64,000 nucleotides of DNA from DATGZH01 sp035297265 (GCA_035297265.1 DATGZH010000049.1:1-64000), one strand, 5' to 3'; shown: positions 34,905 to 43,356, numbered from the stretch's first letter. Numbers and translations are program-made. The notes: generated from the sequence alone by a model not told the origin.

Positions 34905-35732
34905 TCACCGTGGGGCGAGTTCGCCGTAGAAGTAAGAAGCGGTCACGCCGCCGTCGATGAGAAAGTCACTGCCGGTGATGAACGCACCGTCGGGTCCCAT
35001 GAGCAGCGCGCCCAAGGTGCCGATTTCGTCTGGGGTACCGGCACGTCCTGCCGGTGCCAGTTCGATCATGCGCCGGTACCCCTCACCGCGGGGGCCGGTC
35101 AGCTCGTCTTTGGCCAGGGGGGTGATGATGATGCCAGGGCTGATGGTGTTGACCCGAGCGCCGCGCTTGGCCCACCGGACGGCCTCGGCCATCACCCGGA
35201 GCGAGTTTCCACGCTTGGCCAGCTGATAGGCGTGGAGGGTGTCCCTGACTTGGTCGGGCCGGAGGATCGGAAGTTCGCGCAGGTCGTCGGCGGGAGTGGT
35301 GGCGAGGGCGGCGTCTTGCTCAGCGGTGAGCGCAGGAAGGCGGTGCCCCGACTGTGAGGAGATGACGACGCCGGCGCCGCCGCGGGCGATGACGTTGCCG
35401 AACTCTTCGAGCACCAGGGCGGTGCCGTAGAGGTCGACGGCAAGAATGGTCTCCACCGAGGCTTGGCTGGGCGAAACGCCGGCGGCGTGGATGACGCCGG
35501 TGACGTCACCGAATGCAGTGGCGGTCTTGACGAGCTCGCGAACCGACTCACGGGAGGAGACGTCGACCACCGCAGTGCTGGCGTCGAATCCGGCGTTGGT
35601 GAACACTTCGGCGGCCACATCGGCGTTGTCTCGGCGCAGGTCGGCCAGCACGACGTGCTTGCCTGCGCTGATCCGCCGGGCGATTGCCTGACCTATCTGC
35701 CCGGCTCCGATGACAACGACTACTTCGCTCAT
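34905..35732 (-). CDS. short-chain dehydrogenase/reductase
   Basis: This is a 275-aa Rossmann enzyme. It has a modified cofactor motif VIGAGQIGQAIARR (family GxxxGxG), then LADLRRDN, suggesting NAD binding. IHAAGVSPS stands in for the NNAG strand, with catalytic Ser in VVISSQSGH and YQLAK (Tyr-x-x-x-Lys). The C-terminal ARVNTISPGIIITPL and FITGSDFLIDGGVTASY are typical of SDRs. The insertion around residues 130-160 is longer than usual. It lies convergent with the amidohydrolase and upstream of no clear operon partner. Oxidation or reduction of an alcohol/ketone is inferred. Confidence 0.9.
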   Translation of the reverse strand: MSEVVVVIGAGQIGQAIARRISAGKHVVLADLRRDNADVAAEVFTNAGFDASTAVVDVSSRESVRELVKTATAFGDVTGVIHAAGVSPSQASVETILAVDLYGTALVLEEFGNVIARGGAGVVISSQSGHRLPALTAEQDAALATTPADDLRELPILRPDQVRDTLHAYQLAKRGNSLRVMAEAVRWAKRGARVNTISPGIIITPLAKDELTGPRGEGYRRMIELAPAGRAGTPDEIGTLGALLMGPDGAFITGSDFLIDGGVTASYFYGELAPR

Positions 35733-35777
35733 GACGAGTTCCTCTCCTGTTCGTTGGGATGCTGGAAGCGCGTCGGC

Positions 35778-36158
35778 TCAGTCGTCCCCGGCTGGCAGGA
35801 GCCGGAGGGTGACAGCGTGGGCGTCGGGGCCAGTGACGTGACCGACGATGGTGTGGCCGTAACGGTCGTACTTGGCGTGATAGGCCGCATCGATGGCCGG
35901 CTGCACGTCAGGGGTGGCCTCGACGAGGCTGACGTTGGCTTCCGTGCCGCCGGCGCGGACTCGACCGTTGCGACTGGCCAGTGCGCGGCGGTACCAGGGA
36001 CGGTCCGGTCCACCGGCTGACCGTACGTACAGTTCGCCGTCGGCACGAACGACCCACATCGTGGTGAACGAGCGGAGCGTCCCGTCGGCGCGACGAGTGG
36101 CGAGGCGCAATTCTTCGGCGTCCCCGATGCGCGCGAGCTGGTCCGCGGTCCAGGTCAC
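35778..36158 (-). CDS. DUF2255 family protein
   Basis: This is a 126-aa protein: MTWTADQLARIGDAEELRLATRRADG, then FTTMWVVRADGELYVRS, DRPWYRRAL and GRVRAGG. This is the full DUF2255 pattern, a split-barrel, flavin-reductase-like fold related to nitroreductases of the DUF385 type. The GTG at 36158 overlaps a TGA that ends an aldo/keto reductase fragment upstream (GTGA). Family members commonly sit beside oxidoreductases, as here. The biochemical activity is unknown. Confidence 0.85.
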   Translation of the reverse strand: MTWTADQLARIGDAEELRLATRRADGTLRSFTTMWVVRADGELYVRSAGGPDRPWYRRALASRNGRVRAGGTEANVSLVEATPDVQPAIDAAYHAKYDRYGHTIVGHVTGPDAHAVTLRLLPAGDD

Positions 36159-36256
36159 AGTCCGGTCCTCGCTCCGAAATGGTCGGATAGCCCCATGCAG
36201 CCGAGATCCAATGACAAAACCTCCGGCCCGCGGGCTCCGAGCGTCCGCCGTTGCAT
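36155..36256 (-). pseudogene. aldo/keto reductase, 33-residue N-terminal fragment
   Basis: From the ATG at 36256 the frame reads MQRRTLGARGPEV, then LDLGCMGLSDHFG, before a TGA. This is the beginning of an aldo/keto reductase (family M..R.LG..G..VS.LGLGCM..S..YG). The remaining 290 or so residues are absent, because the frame stops into the DUF2255 start. It is a truncated copy beside an intact paralog at 36416-37387. Confidence 0.75.
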
Positions 36257-36415
36257 AAGAGCGACTGCCCGTGATCGACGGAGCGAAAGGTTCAGTCGGC
36301 CGCTCGACGGAACTTCCGAAGCGCGGCCGTCACGCGAGCCTGGCCCCCGGCGCAAGAGATCGTCCGTTTGGAGTCCGTGTGTCCGGCTACCGGGTCCCGC
36401 CGTCGGCCGGCAGAC

Positions 36416-37387
36416 TCACGCAACGGGACGGGACACCTCGTTCAGCCGATGAACCACCTCCTGGTCGAGAGTCAGTTCGAAGCCGGCCATGTTCTCCTCG
36501 TACTGAGCGAAGGTCCTCGGCCCGATGATCACCGAGGTCACGCCTCTACGGCCCAGGACCCAGGCAATCGCCACAGCCGTCGGGGTCGTGCCGAGCTCCG
36601 CTGCGACCTTGGCGACTTCCCCAGCGATCAGGAGGTTGCGATCCGTCAACATGCTGGACGCCCAGTTGATCCGGTTGTTGGGCCGCACCCGTCCGGCCCG
36701 GCTGTCAGGGGGAGGTGGTTCCCCGGCACGGTACTTTCCGGTCAGCACACCGCCACCGAGCGGGCTGTAGACGAGCGTCCCCACGCCCTGCCGTTGACAG
36801 GCGGGCAGGATGTCGACCTCGATCTCCCGGGCGACGAGGGAGTACCGCGGTTGCAGACTCACAAAGGGTGTCCCGGCGAGCCGTGTGGCCGCCCACTGGG
36901 CCTCCACGATCTGCGAGCCGCTGAAGTTGGAACAGCCTATGTAACGAACCTTCCCTGCCCGTACAAAATTATCAAGAACCGCCATGGTCTCCTCGATCGG
37001 CGTGCCGGGATCGGGAAAGTGGCACTGATAGAGGTCGACATAGTCGGTGTCGAGGCGCCGCAGGCTGTCGTGCAGCGCCCTGGTGAGATAGACCCTCGAT
37101 AGGCCTTGGTCGTTCGGGCCGGGGCCAATAGGCCCCCGGCCCTTGGTGGCAACGACCACCGCGTCGCGACGTCCTTTGACCGCCCGCCCGACGACCTCTT
37201 CGGACTGACCACCGGTGTAGATGTTGGCAGTGTCGATGAAGTTGTTGCCCGCATCGAGGAAGGTGTCAATGATCCTTCGTGCCTCTGCCTCCCCACAGGG
37301 CGCGTCATCGGCGGTGCCGAACATCATGGCGCCGAGGCAGGGACGCGACACCTTGAGCCCCGAGTTGCCCATCCTGACAAATGTCAT
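36416..37387 (-). CDS. aldo/keto reductase
   Basis: This 323-aa protein uses the ATG at 37387; the longer upstream frame reads as non-coding. MTFVRMGNSGLKVSRPCLGAMMFG opens the barrel. The catalytic tetrad residues are Asp in NNFIDTANIYTGG (with Tyr), Lys in VVATKGRG and His in LYQCHFPD. RYIGCSNFSGSQ and VYSPLGGGVLTGKY, then SVIIGPRT for NADPH binding, complete the family pattern. Unusually, HFPD replaces the common HR.D. It is expected to reduce aldehydes, ketones or sugars with NADPH. Neighbours on the same strand are a thioesterase-like gene upstream and the fragment and DUF2255 gene downstream. Confidence 0.9.
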   Translation of the reverse strand: MTFVRMGNSGLKVSRPCLGAMMFGTADDAPCGEAEARRIIDTFLDAGNNFIDTANIYTGGQSEEVVGRAVKGRRDAVVVATKGRGPIGPGPNDQGLSRVYLTRALHDSLRRLDTDYVDLYQCHFPDPGTPIEETMAVLDNFVRAGKVRYIGCSNFSGSQIVEAQWAATRLAGTPFVSLQPRYSLVAREIEVDILPACQRQGVGTLVYSPLGGGVLTGKYRAGEPPPPDSRAGRVRPNNRINWASSMLTDRNLLIAGEVAKVAAELGTTPTAVAIAWVLGRRGVTSVIIGPRTFAQYEENMAGFELTLDQEVVHRLNEVSRPVA

Positions 37388-37409
37388 CTTCGACTCCTGT
37401 TCGTCAAGG

Positions 37410-37850
37410 TCATGTGGAGCGCTCGGTGACCGGGATCGAACGCCCCTCGGTGCGCTCGACAGCGGCCCAGAAGTCAGCAGGCACCTCGACGGCGCCCGTC
37501 CCGGGCTCGACGAAGACCGTGACCATCTCGGCCGCATGCACCACTCGGCCGTCCTGCGGATGCCAGAGGGCCGCGGCGAAGGTGCACGACCTGCGGGTTC
37601 GCCCTGCAACCCTTATGCCTCGGCGTAGCGGCTGCCCGGCGAACGCCTCGTTGTCCAGCGTGTAGGTGACGCGCCGGAGGGCCGGAGAGATGGCCGACGG
37701 CTCGAGCCCTTCACGCACCCGAAGCAGGTAACTCGACCACATGGTCGACAAGAGGCGCTGCGTCTCGTAATCGACAAGGTGGTGCCGGTCCCCGAGTTCG
37801 CCCGGCGCCGTCACGTCCTCGACCACCGTGAACTCGTCGGGCATCGTCAC
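37410..37850 (-). CDS. hotdog-fold thioesterase-like protein
   Basis: This is a 146-aa protein. DRHHLVDYETQRLLSTMWSSYL, then RRVTYTLDNEAFAGQPLRRGIRVAGRTRRSCTFAAALW and VVHAAEMVTVFVEPGTGA, fit a single hotdog domain of the 4HBT type with its central helix and antiparallel strands. AGGAG precedes the GTG at 37850. It lies 22 bases upstream of the aldo/keto reductase and probably shares its transcript. Acyl-CoA thioester hydrolysis is the family activity; the exact catalytic acid is not clear. Confidence 0.7.
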   Translation of the reverse strand: MTMPDEFTVVEDVTAPGELGDRHHLVDYETQRLLSTMWSSYLLRVREGLEPSAISPALRRVTYTLDNEAFAGQPLRRGIRVAGRTRRSCTFAAALWHPQDGRVVHAAEMVTVFVEPGTGAVEVPADFWAAVERTEGRSIPVTERST

Positions 37851-37937
37851 CTGCTCCTGTATTCGTGCTCAGTACAAGACATTCGCAAACGTATGGATCC
37901 GTCGAGATGGCGACGCGACGCCGTCGCTGGAGGCCTC

Positions 37938-38357
37938 ATGCTCTACCTCTCCATGTTCCGTCCAGACCCGAACCGCTTCGCCGAGTTCCTGGCGTGTCTC
38001 TGGCAGGGCGACGTGCCCGCCACGCTACGTCTCGAGCGCTGGCTCTATGTCGGCACCGGTCCGCGGGAGATGGCCCTGCTGTGGGAAGGCGAGGATGAGG
38101 CGTTCGCCTACATCCAACGTGCTTTCAGTGGCTTCGGGGAACTCAGCACCGAGCCGGTGACCGATGCCACGCCCGGGCTCGAGGCGTGTTTCGATCGCAG
38201 CCTCGAGATGTTCGCAGAGTGGTTCACCGGGCGCGGCGCGACGCCTGATGAGGTAGCCAACCAGCTTGACGTCCGCAGGCGGGGCCTCGAGGCCTCATCA
38301 CGCGAAGAAGCCTCAGCCGCCGGGCGCGCCTGGGCCGCGGAGCAGGGCGAGAGATGA
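37938..38357 (+). CDS. hypothetical protein
   Basis: The ATG at 37938 follows GGAGG by four bases and gives 139 aa. A longer frame from 37779 overlaps the divergent gene and is less likely. MLYLSMFRPDPNRFAEFLAC and RLERWLYVGTGPREMALLWEG suggest an alpha-beta barrel-type fold like DUF3303, followed by a helical Arg/Glu-rich tail. Its stop overlaps the next ATG (ATGA). Neither family nor function can be named with confidence. Confidence 0.6.
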   Translation: MLYLSMFRPDPNRFAEFLACLWQGDVPATLRLERWLYVGTGPREMALLWEGEDEAFAYIQRAFSGFGELSTEPVTDATPGLEACFDRSLEMFAEWFTGRGATPDEVANQLDVRRRGLEASSREEASAAGRAWAAEQGER

Positions 38358-38581
38358 GAACCAGTCGGCGCGAGTGCGCCGAGTCGGGGCTTCACACATC
38401 CAAGATCGTCGACGCCGAAACCGGTCGGGAAGTGGCGGACGAGGTGGAGGGCGAGTGGGTCTTCCGCGGCTACACGGTGAGCCGGCTCGCGTCGAGATCG
38501 TCCTCGACGAGTCCGAGATTTTCCTGGCTGGCAGCGGGCAAGCCCAACAAGCTGGCGCTGCGGGCCCGCCTCACCTCCTGA
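38354..38581 (+). CDS. hypothetical small protein, possibly frameshifted
   Basis: A 75-aa frame starts within the previous stop (ATGA). Its first 50 residues, including SGLHTSKIVDAETGREVADE and GEWVFRGYTVS, are protein-like. The rest, SRSSSTSPRF onward, looks out of frame. The neighbouring frame reads ARVEIVLDESEIFLAGSG over the same bases, so a frameshift near 38490 may have broken a longer gene. Function is unknown. Confidence 0.4.
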   Translation: MRTSRRECAESGLHTSKIVDAETGREVADEVEGEWVFRGYTVSRLASRSSSTSPRFSWLAAGKPNKLALRARLTS

Positions 38582-38753
38582 CCGCAGGCGGCCAAGCCCC
38601 CGGTCCCCAAGTCCCACCCGTCTTCTTTCTGTACGCGAGCCGGCGCCACACGGAGATAGGAACATTTGCTATTCCGGCAAGGCCTTGAGCAGCAGGGTGA
38701 AGGTACCCTGACAGGGCAAGAGAACGCACCCCGAGCACGCACGGAGGACATCC

Positions 38754-39602
38754 ATGTCCTACATAACCGACTACGAAGCCGAGCAGGTCCACAAAGCCAA
38801 CAACTCCAAGCTCACGCCCGTGGTATTCGTTCACGGACTGTGGCTGCTTCCAAGCAGTTGGGACCGCTGGAGGTCGGTCTTCGAAGAGGCAGGCTACGCG
38901 ACCCTCGCACCTGGATGGCCTGACGATCCCAACACCGTGGACGAGGCCAACCGGCACCCCGAGGTCATGGCCCACAAGTCGATCGGTCAGATCGCCGACC
39001 ACTTCAACGACGTGATCGTCGAGCTTACGAAGAAGCCCGCCGTGATCGGTCACTCGTTCGGCGGGCTGCTCACCCAGATCCTCGCCGGCCGCGGGCTGTC
39101 AGCAGTATCGGTGGCCATTGATCCTGCGCCGTTCCGTGGCGTGCTGCCGCTCCCGCTCTCCGCCTTGAAGTCGGCGGCACCCGTGATCGGCAACCCGGCC
39201 AACCATGGACGCGCCGTTCCTCTGACCTACGAGCAATTCCGGTTCGCTTTCGCCAACGCCGTCAGTGAGGACGAGGCGAAGGAGCTCTTCCATACGTTCG
39301 CCGTGCCAGGCTCGGGTGTCCCGCTGTTCCAGGCAGCGAGCGCCAATCTCAATCCGTGGACCGAAGACAAGGTGAAGACGAAGAACCCCGACCGAGGTCC
39401 GCTGCTCATCATCGACGGCGAAAAAGACCACACCGTGCCATGGGCCATCGCCAACGCCTCGTACAAGAGGCAGAAGCGCAACCCCGGCGTGACCGAGATC
39501 GTCAAGATCCCGGGCCGAGGGCATTCCCTCACGATCGACCACGGCTGGCGCGAGGTGGCCGACACCGCCCTCGAGTTCGTCTCGCGGTTTGTCAAGCCTT
39601 AG
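38754..39602 (+). CDS. alpha/beta hydrolase
   Basis: This is a 282-aa enzyme with the alpha/beta hydrolase order. The oxyanion motif is VVFVHGLWLLPSSW, the nucleophile elbow GHSFGG (Ser about 110) and the acid Asp in LLIIDGEKDHTVP. The catalytic His is in GRGHSLTIDHG. The cap (about 140-190) is helical. It has no signal peptide, so it is cytoplasmic. A weak AGGACAT-like sequence precedes the ATG. It resembles the hydrolases of hydroxynitrile-lyase or esterase type common in stress and catabolic loci; the substrate is unknown. Confidence 0.9.
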   Translation: MSYITDYEAEQVHKANNSKLTPVVFVHGLWLLPSSWDRWRSVFEEAGYATLAPGWPDDPNTVDEANRHPEVMAHKSIGQIADHFNDVIVELTKKPAVIGHSFGGLLTQILAGRGLSAVSVAIDPAPFRGVLPLPLSALKSAAPVIGNPANHGRAVPLTYEQFRFAFANAVSEDEAKELFHTFAVPGSGVPLFQAASANLNPWTEDKVKTKNPDRGPLLIIDGEKDHTVPWAIANASYKRQKRNPGVTEIVKIPGRGHSLTIDHGWREVADTALEFVSRFVKP

Positions 39603-39698
39603 TACATCGCCGATCACGCCTGTAGTGCTGCGCGGACGCTCCCGGGCGGACGATCGCCCAGTTGTGCGACGATGTGCGCAGGGGGCTGGAAGAGACCA

Positions 39699-39989
39699 GT
39701 GCGGAAGAGAATCGCAATTCTGAGCGGTGCGGTGCTGTTGACGACCCTCACCGCGTGCACATCGGCTCCTACCTTCATTTCCAAGGGCGGGACGTCGAGC
39801 TCAGCGTCGGTACCGGCCCACCCGACCACAGCGGCACTCGGACCAAAGAACATCCGAGTCAACGCCATCGCTCCCGGCTTCACCACGAGCGACGCTGGAC
39901 GGCGGCTGGTCCCAGACGATTCAGCCTTCCGCCAGATGCTCAACACCACAGCGCCGCTGCGGGCATTTGGATCGCCCGACGACCTCTGA
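39699..39989 (+). pseudogene. lipoprotein leader joined to SDR tail fragment
   Basis: From the GTG at 39699 comes a textbook lipoprotein leader (RKRIAILSGAVLLTTLTAC, lipobox LTAC). After a short Ser/Thr/Ala linker the protein changes to LGPKNIRVNAIAPGFTTSDA and FRQMLNTTAPLRAFGSP, the C-terminal part of a short-chain dehydrogenase near its PG motif. No catalytic Tyr-Lys or cofactor site is present, and the frame ends before the SDR terminus. It is best read as a rearrangement product of two genes; expression as a lipoprotein cannot be excluded. Confidence 0.65.
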
Positions 39990-40026
39990 CGTTTGCACGA
40001 GCCGGCCTTTGCGCCAAACTGCTGCC

Positions 40027-40746
40027 ATGGAGCTCCGACAGGTGATGCGCACGACCCCGGCGACCCGCGAGTTCGCCAGCGACCCTCTGCCGGATCAGGT
40101 CCTCTACGAGATCTTGGACCACGCCCGCTTCGCACCCAACGGCGGTAACCGACAGGCCTGGCACGTGATCGTCGTCCGCGACCCGGCCCGCAAGGCCCGG
40201 CTCGCCGATCTGTGGGAAGTCGCACAACGTGAGGACTATGCGTTCTATGCCGCCGGCCTTGTTCCCTTCGTCGCCTCGGAAGCCTATTGGCGAAACCGTC
40301 CGGGAGAGCCTTCCGAGCAACCAGTGAACCTCGAGCACGCGCGGCGGACCCCGGTCGACCATCCAGCGGGCACAGGACCACAGGCCATCGCCGACGCCCC
40401 GGTTGTGCTGCTCATCACGCTCGACCTCACCCGGGTAACTGCGATGGACAGCGGCCTCGGTCGTCTCAGCATCTCAGCCGGGGGTTCCGTCTACCCCTTC
40501 GCCCACAACATCCTGCTCGCTGCGCGCGACGACGATTTCGGCGGCGTGGTGACGAGCGTGCTGGTCCGCCAGGAACAGGCCGTCAACGAACTCTTCCACA
40601 TCCCGAATGATCACGTGCTCGCGTGTACCATCCCCCCGGGTAAGCCTTCGCATCAGATCACCAGACTCCGTCGGAAGCCGGTTGAGGAGTTCACCACGGT
40701 CGACGACTTCTCCGGTGCTCCCTTCGTCCGACCCGATGCCCGCTGA
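40027..40746 (+). CDS. nitroreductase family protein
   Basis: This is a 239-aa FMN-dependent enzyme. MELRQVMRTTPATREFASDPLPD is the family opening, with FMN-binding Arg and Thr. RFAPNGGNRQAWHVIVVRD corresponds to the conserved APS..N.QPW.F segment, here with GG. SAGGSVYPFAHNILLAARDD and DHVLACTIPPGKP match the middle and phosphate-binding regions. I prefer the ATG at 40027; upstream codons are non-coding. It probably reduces quinones, nitro or unsaturated compounds. No coupled gene follows directly. Confidence 0.9.
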   Translation: MELRQVMRTTPATREFASDPLPDQVLYEILDHARFAPNGGNRQAWHVIVVRDPARKARLADLWEVAQREDYAFYAAGLVPFVASEAYWRNRPGEPSEQPVNLEHARRTPVDHPAGTGPQAIADAPVVLLITLDLTRVTAMDSGLGRLSISAGGSVYPFAHNILLAARDDDFGGVVTSVLVRQEQAVNELFHIPNDHVLACTIPPGKPSHQITRLRRKPVEEFTTVDDFSGAPFVRPDAR

Positions 40747-40803
40747 CACCGACGCTCGGTTATTTCAGCTGTGACCGGTGGAAGTCGAGGGCAAGTCCGC
40801 CCG

Positions 40804-41580
40804 TCACAAGAGCTTGAGTTTGAGGCCTTCGATGAGTGCATCGAATCCGAACTCGAAGAGCTGGTCACGCGACAATTTGGTAGCACTCGTCACGCCTTCG
40901 AGCGTCGTCTGAGAACCGCCGGCAACAGCAACGGACAGGGCGTCGAGGTCGATCTGACCTGTCATGAACGTGTAGAGCGTGGCAAAGGCGAGGACGGCCG
41001 CCTCGGAGCCGAATCCGGCGTCATGAAGGATGGCGAGGACGCCCTCGGCCAGACGGGCGCCCTCCGCAGTCCCGGCGTCTCCGAGCTGAGATGACACGCC
41101 CGGGTGATCGGCAAACACCCTACGGGCCTGACGCTCCAACCGTCGTAGACGCTCCTCCCAGGTACCTTCCTGCGGTCCTGGGATACGGATCTCGCGGAGG
41201 ATGTGGTTGACCAGCAGCGTCCGGAGCGCGTCCTTGCTCGGCACGTAGTTATAGATCGTCATCGGAGGGACACCCAGCTCCCTTGCCAGAGCGCGCATCG
41301 AAAGGTTGTCGAGGCCAACCTCGCGGATGACCTGGAGGGCGGCGGCAACAATCGCACTTTCGCTGAGTGACGGCGGCCTTCCCCGCGAACGTGGCGTGTC
41401 AGCGGTCTCTTGGTCCGATGTAGCTACAGAGACACTGTGCGACCGGATCTCAGCCCCGGCGGGCGGCGTCACGTCGCGCTGGCCCCGAGGCGGGCTGCCA
41501 TGGCTATCGAGGAGACCCTGATCACTCGTGGCTGACGATCGCCCTTGGTCGACGCTCTTTCCGCGGGCACCGGGTTTCAC
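40804..41580 (-). CDS. TetR-family transcriptional regulator
   Basis: This is a protein of about 258 aa. I chose the GTG at 41580 because it overlaps the P450 stop as GTGA; longer frames run into the P450 gene. The first 60 residues are a Ser/Arg-rich disordered extension. The HTH follows: SESAIVAAALQVIREVGLDNLS, then MRALARELGVPPMTIYNYVPSKDAL. A TetR_C-like helical ligand-binding domain ends DQLFEFGFDALIEGLKLKLL. It is co-transcribed with the P450, so it probably senses its substrate or product. The exact start is uncertain. Confidence 0.85.
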   Translation of the reverse strand: MKPGARGKSVDQGRSSATSDQGLLDSHGSPPRGQRDVTPPAGAEIRSHSVSVATSDQETADTPRSRGRPPSLSESAIVAAALQVIREVGLDNLSMRALARELGVPPMTIYNYVPSKDALRTLLVNHILREIRIPGPQEGTWEERLRRLERQARRVFADHPGVSSQLGDAGTAEGARLAEGVLAILHDAGFGSEAAVLAFATLYTFMTGQIDLDALSVAVAGGSQTTLEGVTSATKLSRDQLFEFGFDALIEGLKLKLL

Positions 41581-42818
41581 GGACGGAGGACCAGTGGTAG
41601 CTCGACGAGCCGTCGAATCATGAGGCTCTTGTGATGATGCAGCGTGTCCGGAGGTACTTCCAAAGAGAAGGACGCCGTACGGGTCAGGAGGCGCTCGAAG
41701 GTGACTCTTGCTTCCAACCGGGCCAACGGAGCACCGATGCACAGGTGGATCCCCCAGCCGAATCCGACATGATGTCGCGGGTTTGGCCGATGAAGGCTGA
41801 CTTCATTGGGGTGCGGATAGGCCTCCGCATCGCGGTTGGCGGCCGGCCACACGAGGACGAGCCGGGAACCCGCCGCCAACTCCACGCCGTCGAGGCGCGT
41901 GTCCGTGGTGACGCGGCGGTAGTGCCCGCGGAAAGGGGGCTCGACTCGACAGGCCTCCTCCACGAAGGCGGGAATCAGTTCGGGTCGCGCGCGCAGGCGA
42001 TCCTGAAGATCGGGCCACTCGGCAAGGATCCGAGCCCCGCTCCCGAGCAGGCTCGTCGTCGACTCCCCACCGGCGGCGAGGAGGATCCCGAGGATGCCGA
42101 AGATCTCCATCTCGTCGAGTTCGCCGTCGGCCACTGCCCGGGCGCAGACGCCGATCACCGTGGACTCGTCGGGACCCTCTCCCGATCGAGCCGCGGCGTA
42201 GCCCTCCACGACCGGGCCGAGTTCCATCATCTTGGCCAAGAGGACCTGGCGACGCTCCTCGGGCACGAAGCCGCTGATCTGCTCCACGGACGCGTAGCCC
42301 TGCGCCTTCAGGGCCGGAGCGGTGTCGTCGGGCAGGCCGAGCAGGCGGGCCACCATCACCATCGGCAGGGGCTCGGCGATCTCGCCCATCCACTCGACGC
42401 GACCCGACTGCAGGGGCTGGTCCAGAGCCCCATCGATGAGCTGGCGGAACTCCACCTCTCTGGCGTTGATTGCCCCGCTCGAGAGAACCCCGCTCAGGAC
42501 CCGCCTCTGGCGCCCGTGGTCGGGTGGGTCGGCGGTGGCGAGGACGCCGGGCATGTCCGCGTCACCCGCGGGCATACCCCCAGGGGGGCGGAGCCCCGGC
42601 GCCTCAGTCTCACTCAAGTACAGGAACTCGGTGCTCCGGCTCGAGTAGATCGAGGGATTGGCGACCACTTCGTGCACGAGGTCCAGCCGGGATACGAGGT
42701 AGGCGTTCGTGCCTTCGATGCGGTGCACGGGGTCCGACTTGGCCAGCTCCGCGTAGTACGCGTGCGGGCGCTCGAGCACCTCGGGGTCGAACAGGGGATC
42801 GACAGCCGTCCTCGCCAT
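41577..42818 (-). CDS. cytochrome P450
   Basis: This is a 413-aa bacterial class I P450. GGAGG lies seven bases before the ATG at 42818. The I-helix motif AAGGESTTS replaces the common AG.ETT, and the ExxR is EACR. The heme loop is HHVGFGWGIHLCIGAPLARLEA with Cys360 as thiolate ligand. No fused reductase is present; ferredoxin and reductase must come from elsewhere. It is coupled to the TetR gene and divergent from a short LuxR-HTH ORF. The substrate is probably a terpenoid, steroid or xenobiotic, by neighbourhood only. Confidence 0.92.
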   Translation of the reverse strand: MARTAVDPLFDPEVLERPHAYYAELAKSDPVHRIEGTNAYLVSRLDLVHEVVANPSIYSSRSTEFLYLSETEAPGLRPPGGMPAGDADMPGVLATADPPDHGRQRRVLSGVLSSGAINAREVEFRQLIDGALDQPLQSGRVEWMGEIAEPLPMVMVARLLGLPDDTAPALKAQGYASVEQISGFVPEERRQVLLAKMMELGPVVEGYAAARSGEGPDESTVIGVCARAVADGELDEMEIFGILGILLAAGGESTTSLLGSGARILAEWPDLQDRLRARPELIPAFVEEACRVEPPFRGHYRRVTTDTRLDGVELAAGSRLVLVWPAANRDAEAYPHPNEVSLHRPNPRHHVGFGWGIHLCIGAPLARLEARVTFERLLTRTASFSLEVPPDTLHHHKSLMIRRLVELPLVLRP

Positions 42819-42864
42819 CTGACGCCTCCACATTGACGCTGCGGCGCAGGATGGCGCCTTTTAC

Positions 42865-42875
42865 GTACAATGTAC
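42865..42875. promoter_or_regulatory. short palindrome upstream of the P450-TetR pair
   Basis: GTAC-AAT-GTAC lies 47 bases upstream of the P450 start, inside an AT-rich patch (TTTTACGTACAATGTACTGCAAT) that contrasts with its surroundings. It could be part of the promoter and a TetR operator. The arms are only four bases, so the call is tentative. Confidence 0.3.
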
Positions 42876-42924
42876 TGCAATTACGAGGCGAGGAGGCACT
42901 ATCCGGATCTCGCCGGGCTGGCTG

Positions 42925-43152
42925 ATGGGAATCCCCCGTGAGACGACACACTCCGTGGTTGAACTGGTGGCTGAGGGTCTCACGAACCGCGGCGTCGCAG
43001 TAAGGCTGTTCCTGTCGCCCCGTACGGTTGACTCTCATCTCCGACACATCTTCCGGAAGCTGGACGTCAACTCACGGATAGACCTTGTCCGTATCGTCAC
43101 CGTTCGGAGCGTTGCCAATCGTGCACCGGTTGGTGCAGCCGACATCGCGTGA
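42925..43152 (+). CDS. LuxR-type HTH-only small protein or remnant
   Basis: This 75-aa frame is essentially one GerE/LuxR DNA-binding domain: VVELVAEGLTNRGVAVRLFL, SPRTVDSHLRHIFRKLDV and SRIDLVRIV. The usual LTPRE start of the domain is degraded to GIPRETTH, and there is no receiver, ATPase or ligand domain. It may be the surviving tail of a larger regulator or a stand-alone NarL/GerE-like protein. A GAGGAGG 30 bases upstream is too far to serve the ATG. It is divergent from the P450 gene. Confidence 0.55.
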   Translation: MGIPRETTHSVVELVAEGLTNRGVAVRLFLSPRTVDSHLRHIFRKLDVNSRIDLVRIVTVRSVANRAPVGAADIA

Positions 43153-43356
43153 GTGTCGCTTCCATTGGGTTCGTGCGCGAGTCGATCCACCTCGCCACTG
43201 TCGCGCTTCGCACACGACCACCTTGCCGGTCCTTGCCGGACGTCAGTGTTTCGATTCGGAGAGCGCCCGGATTGCCGATCGGATTGCCAACCAACCAGAC
43301 ACGCCACTTAGCAGCCGCAAAGCGCGGCTTGAACTGGACAAGCGTGTCCGTTCGAG

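Noticed and set aside
34568..34960. Plus-strand frames overlapping the amidohydrolase 3-prime end
   Set aside because: Arg-rich shadow translations in alternative frames of a well-supported gene.
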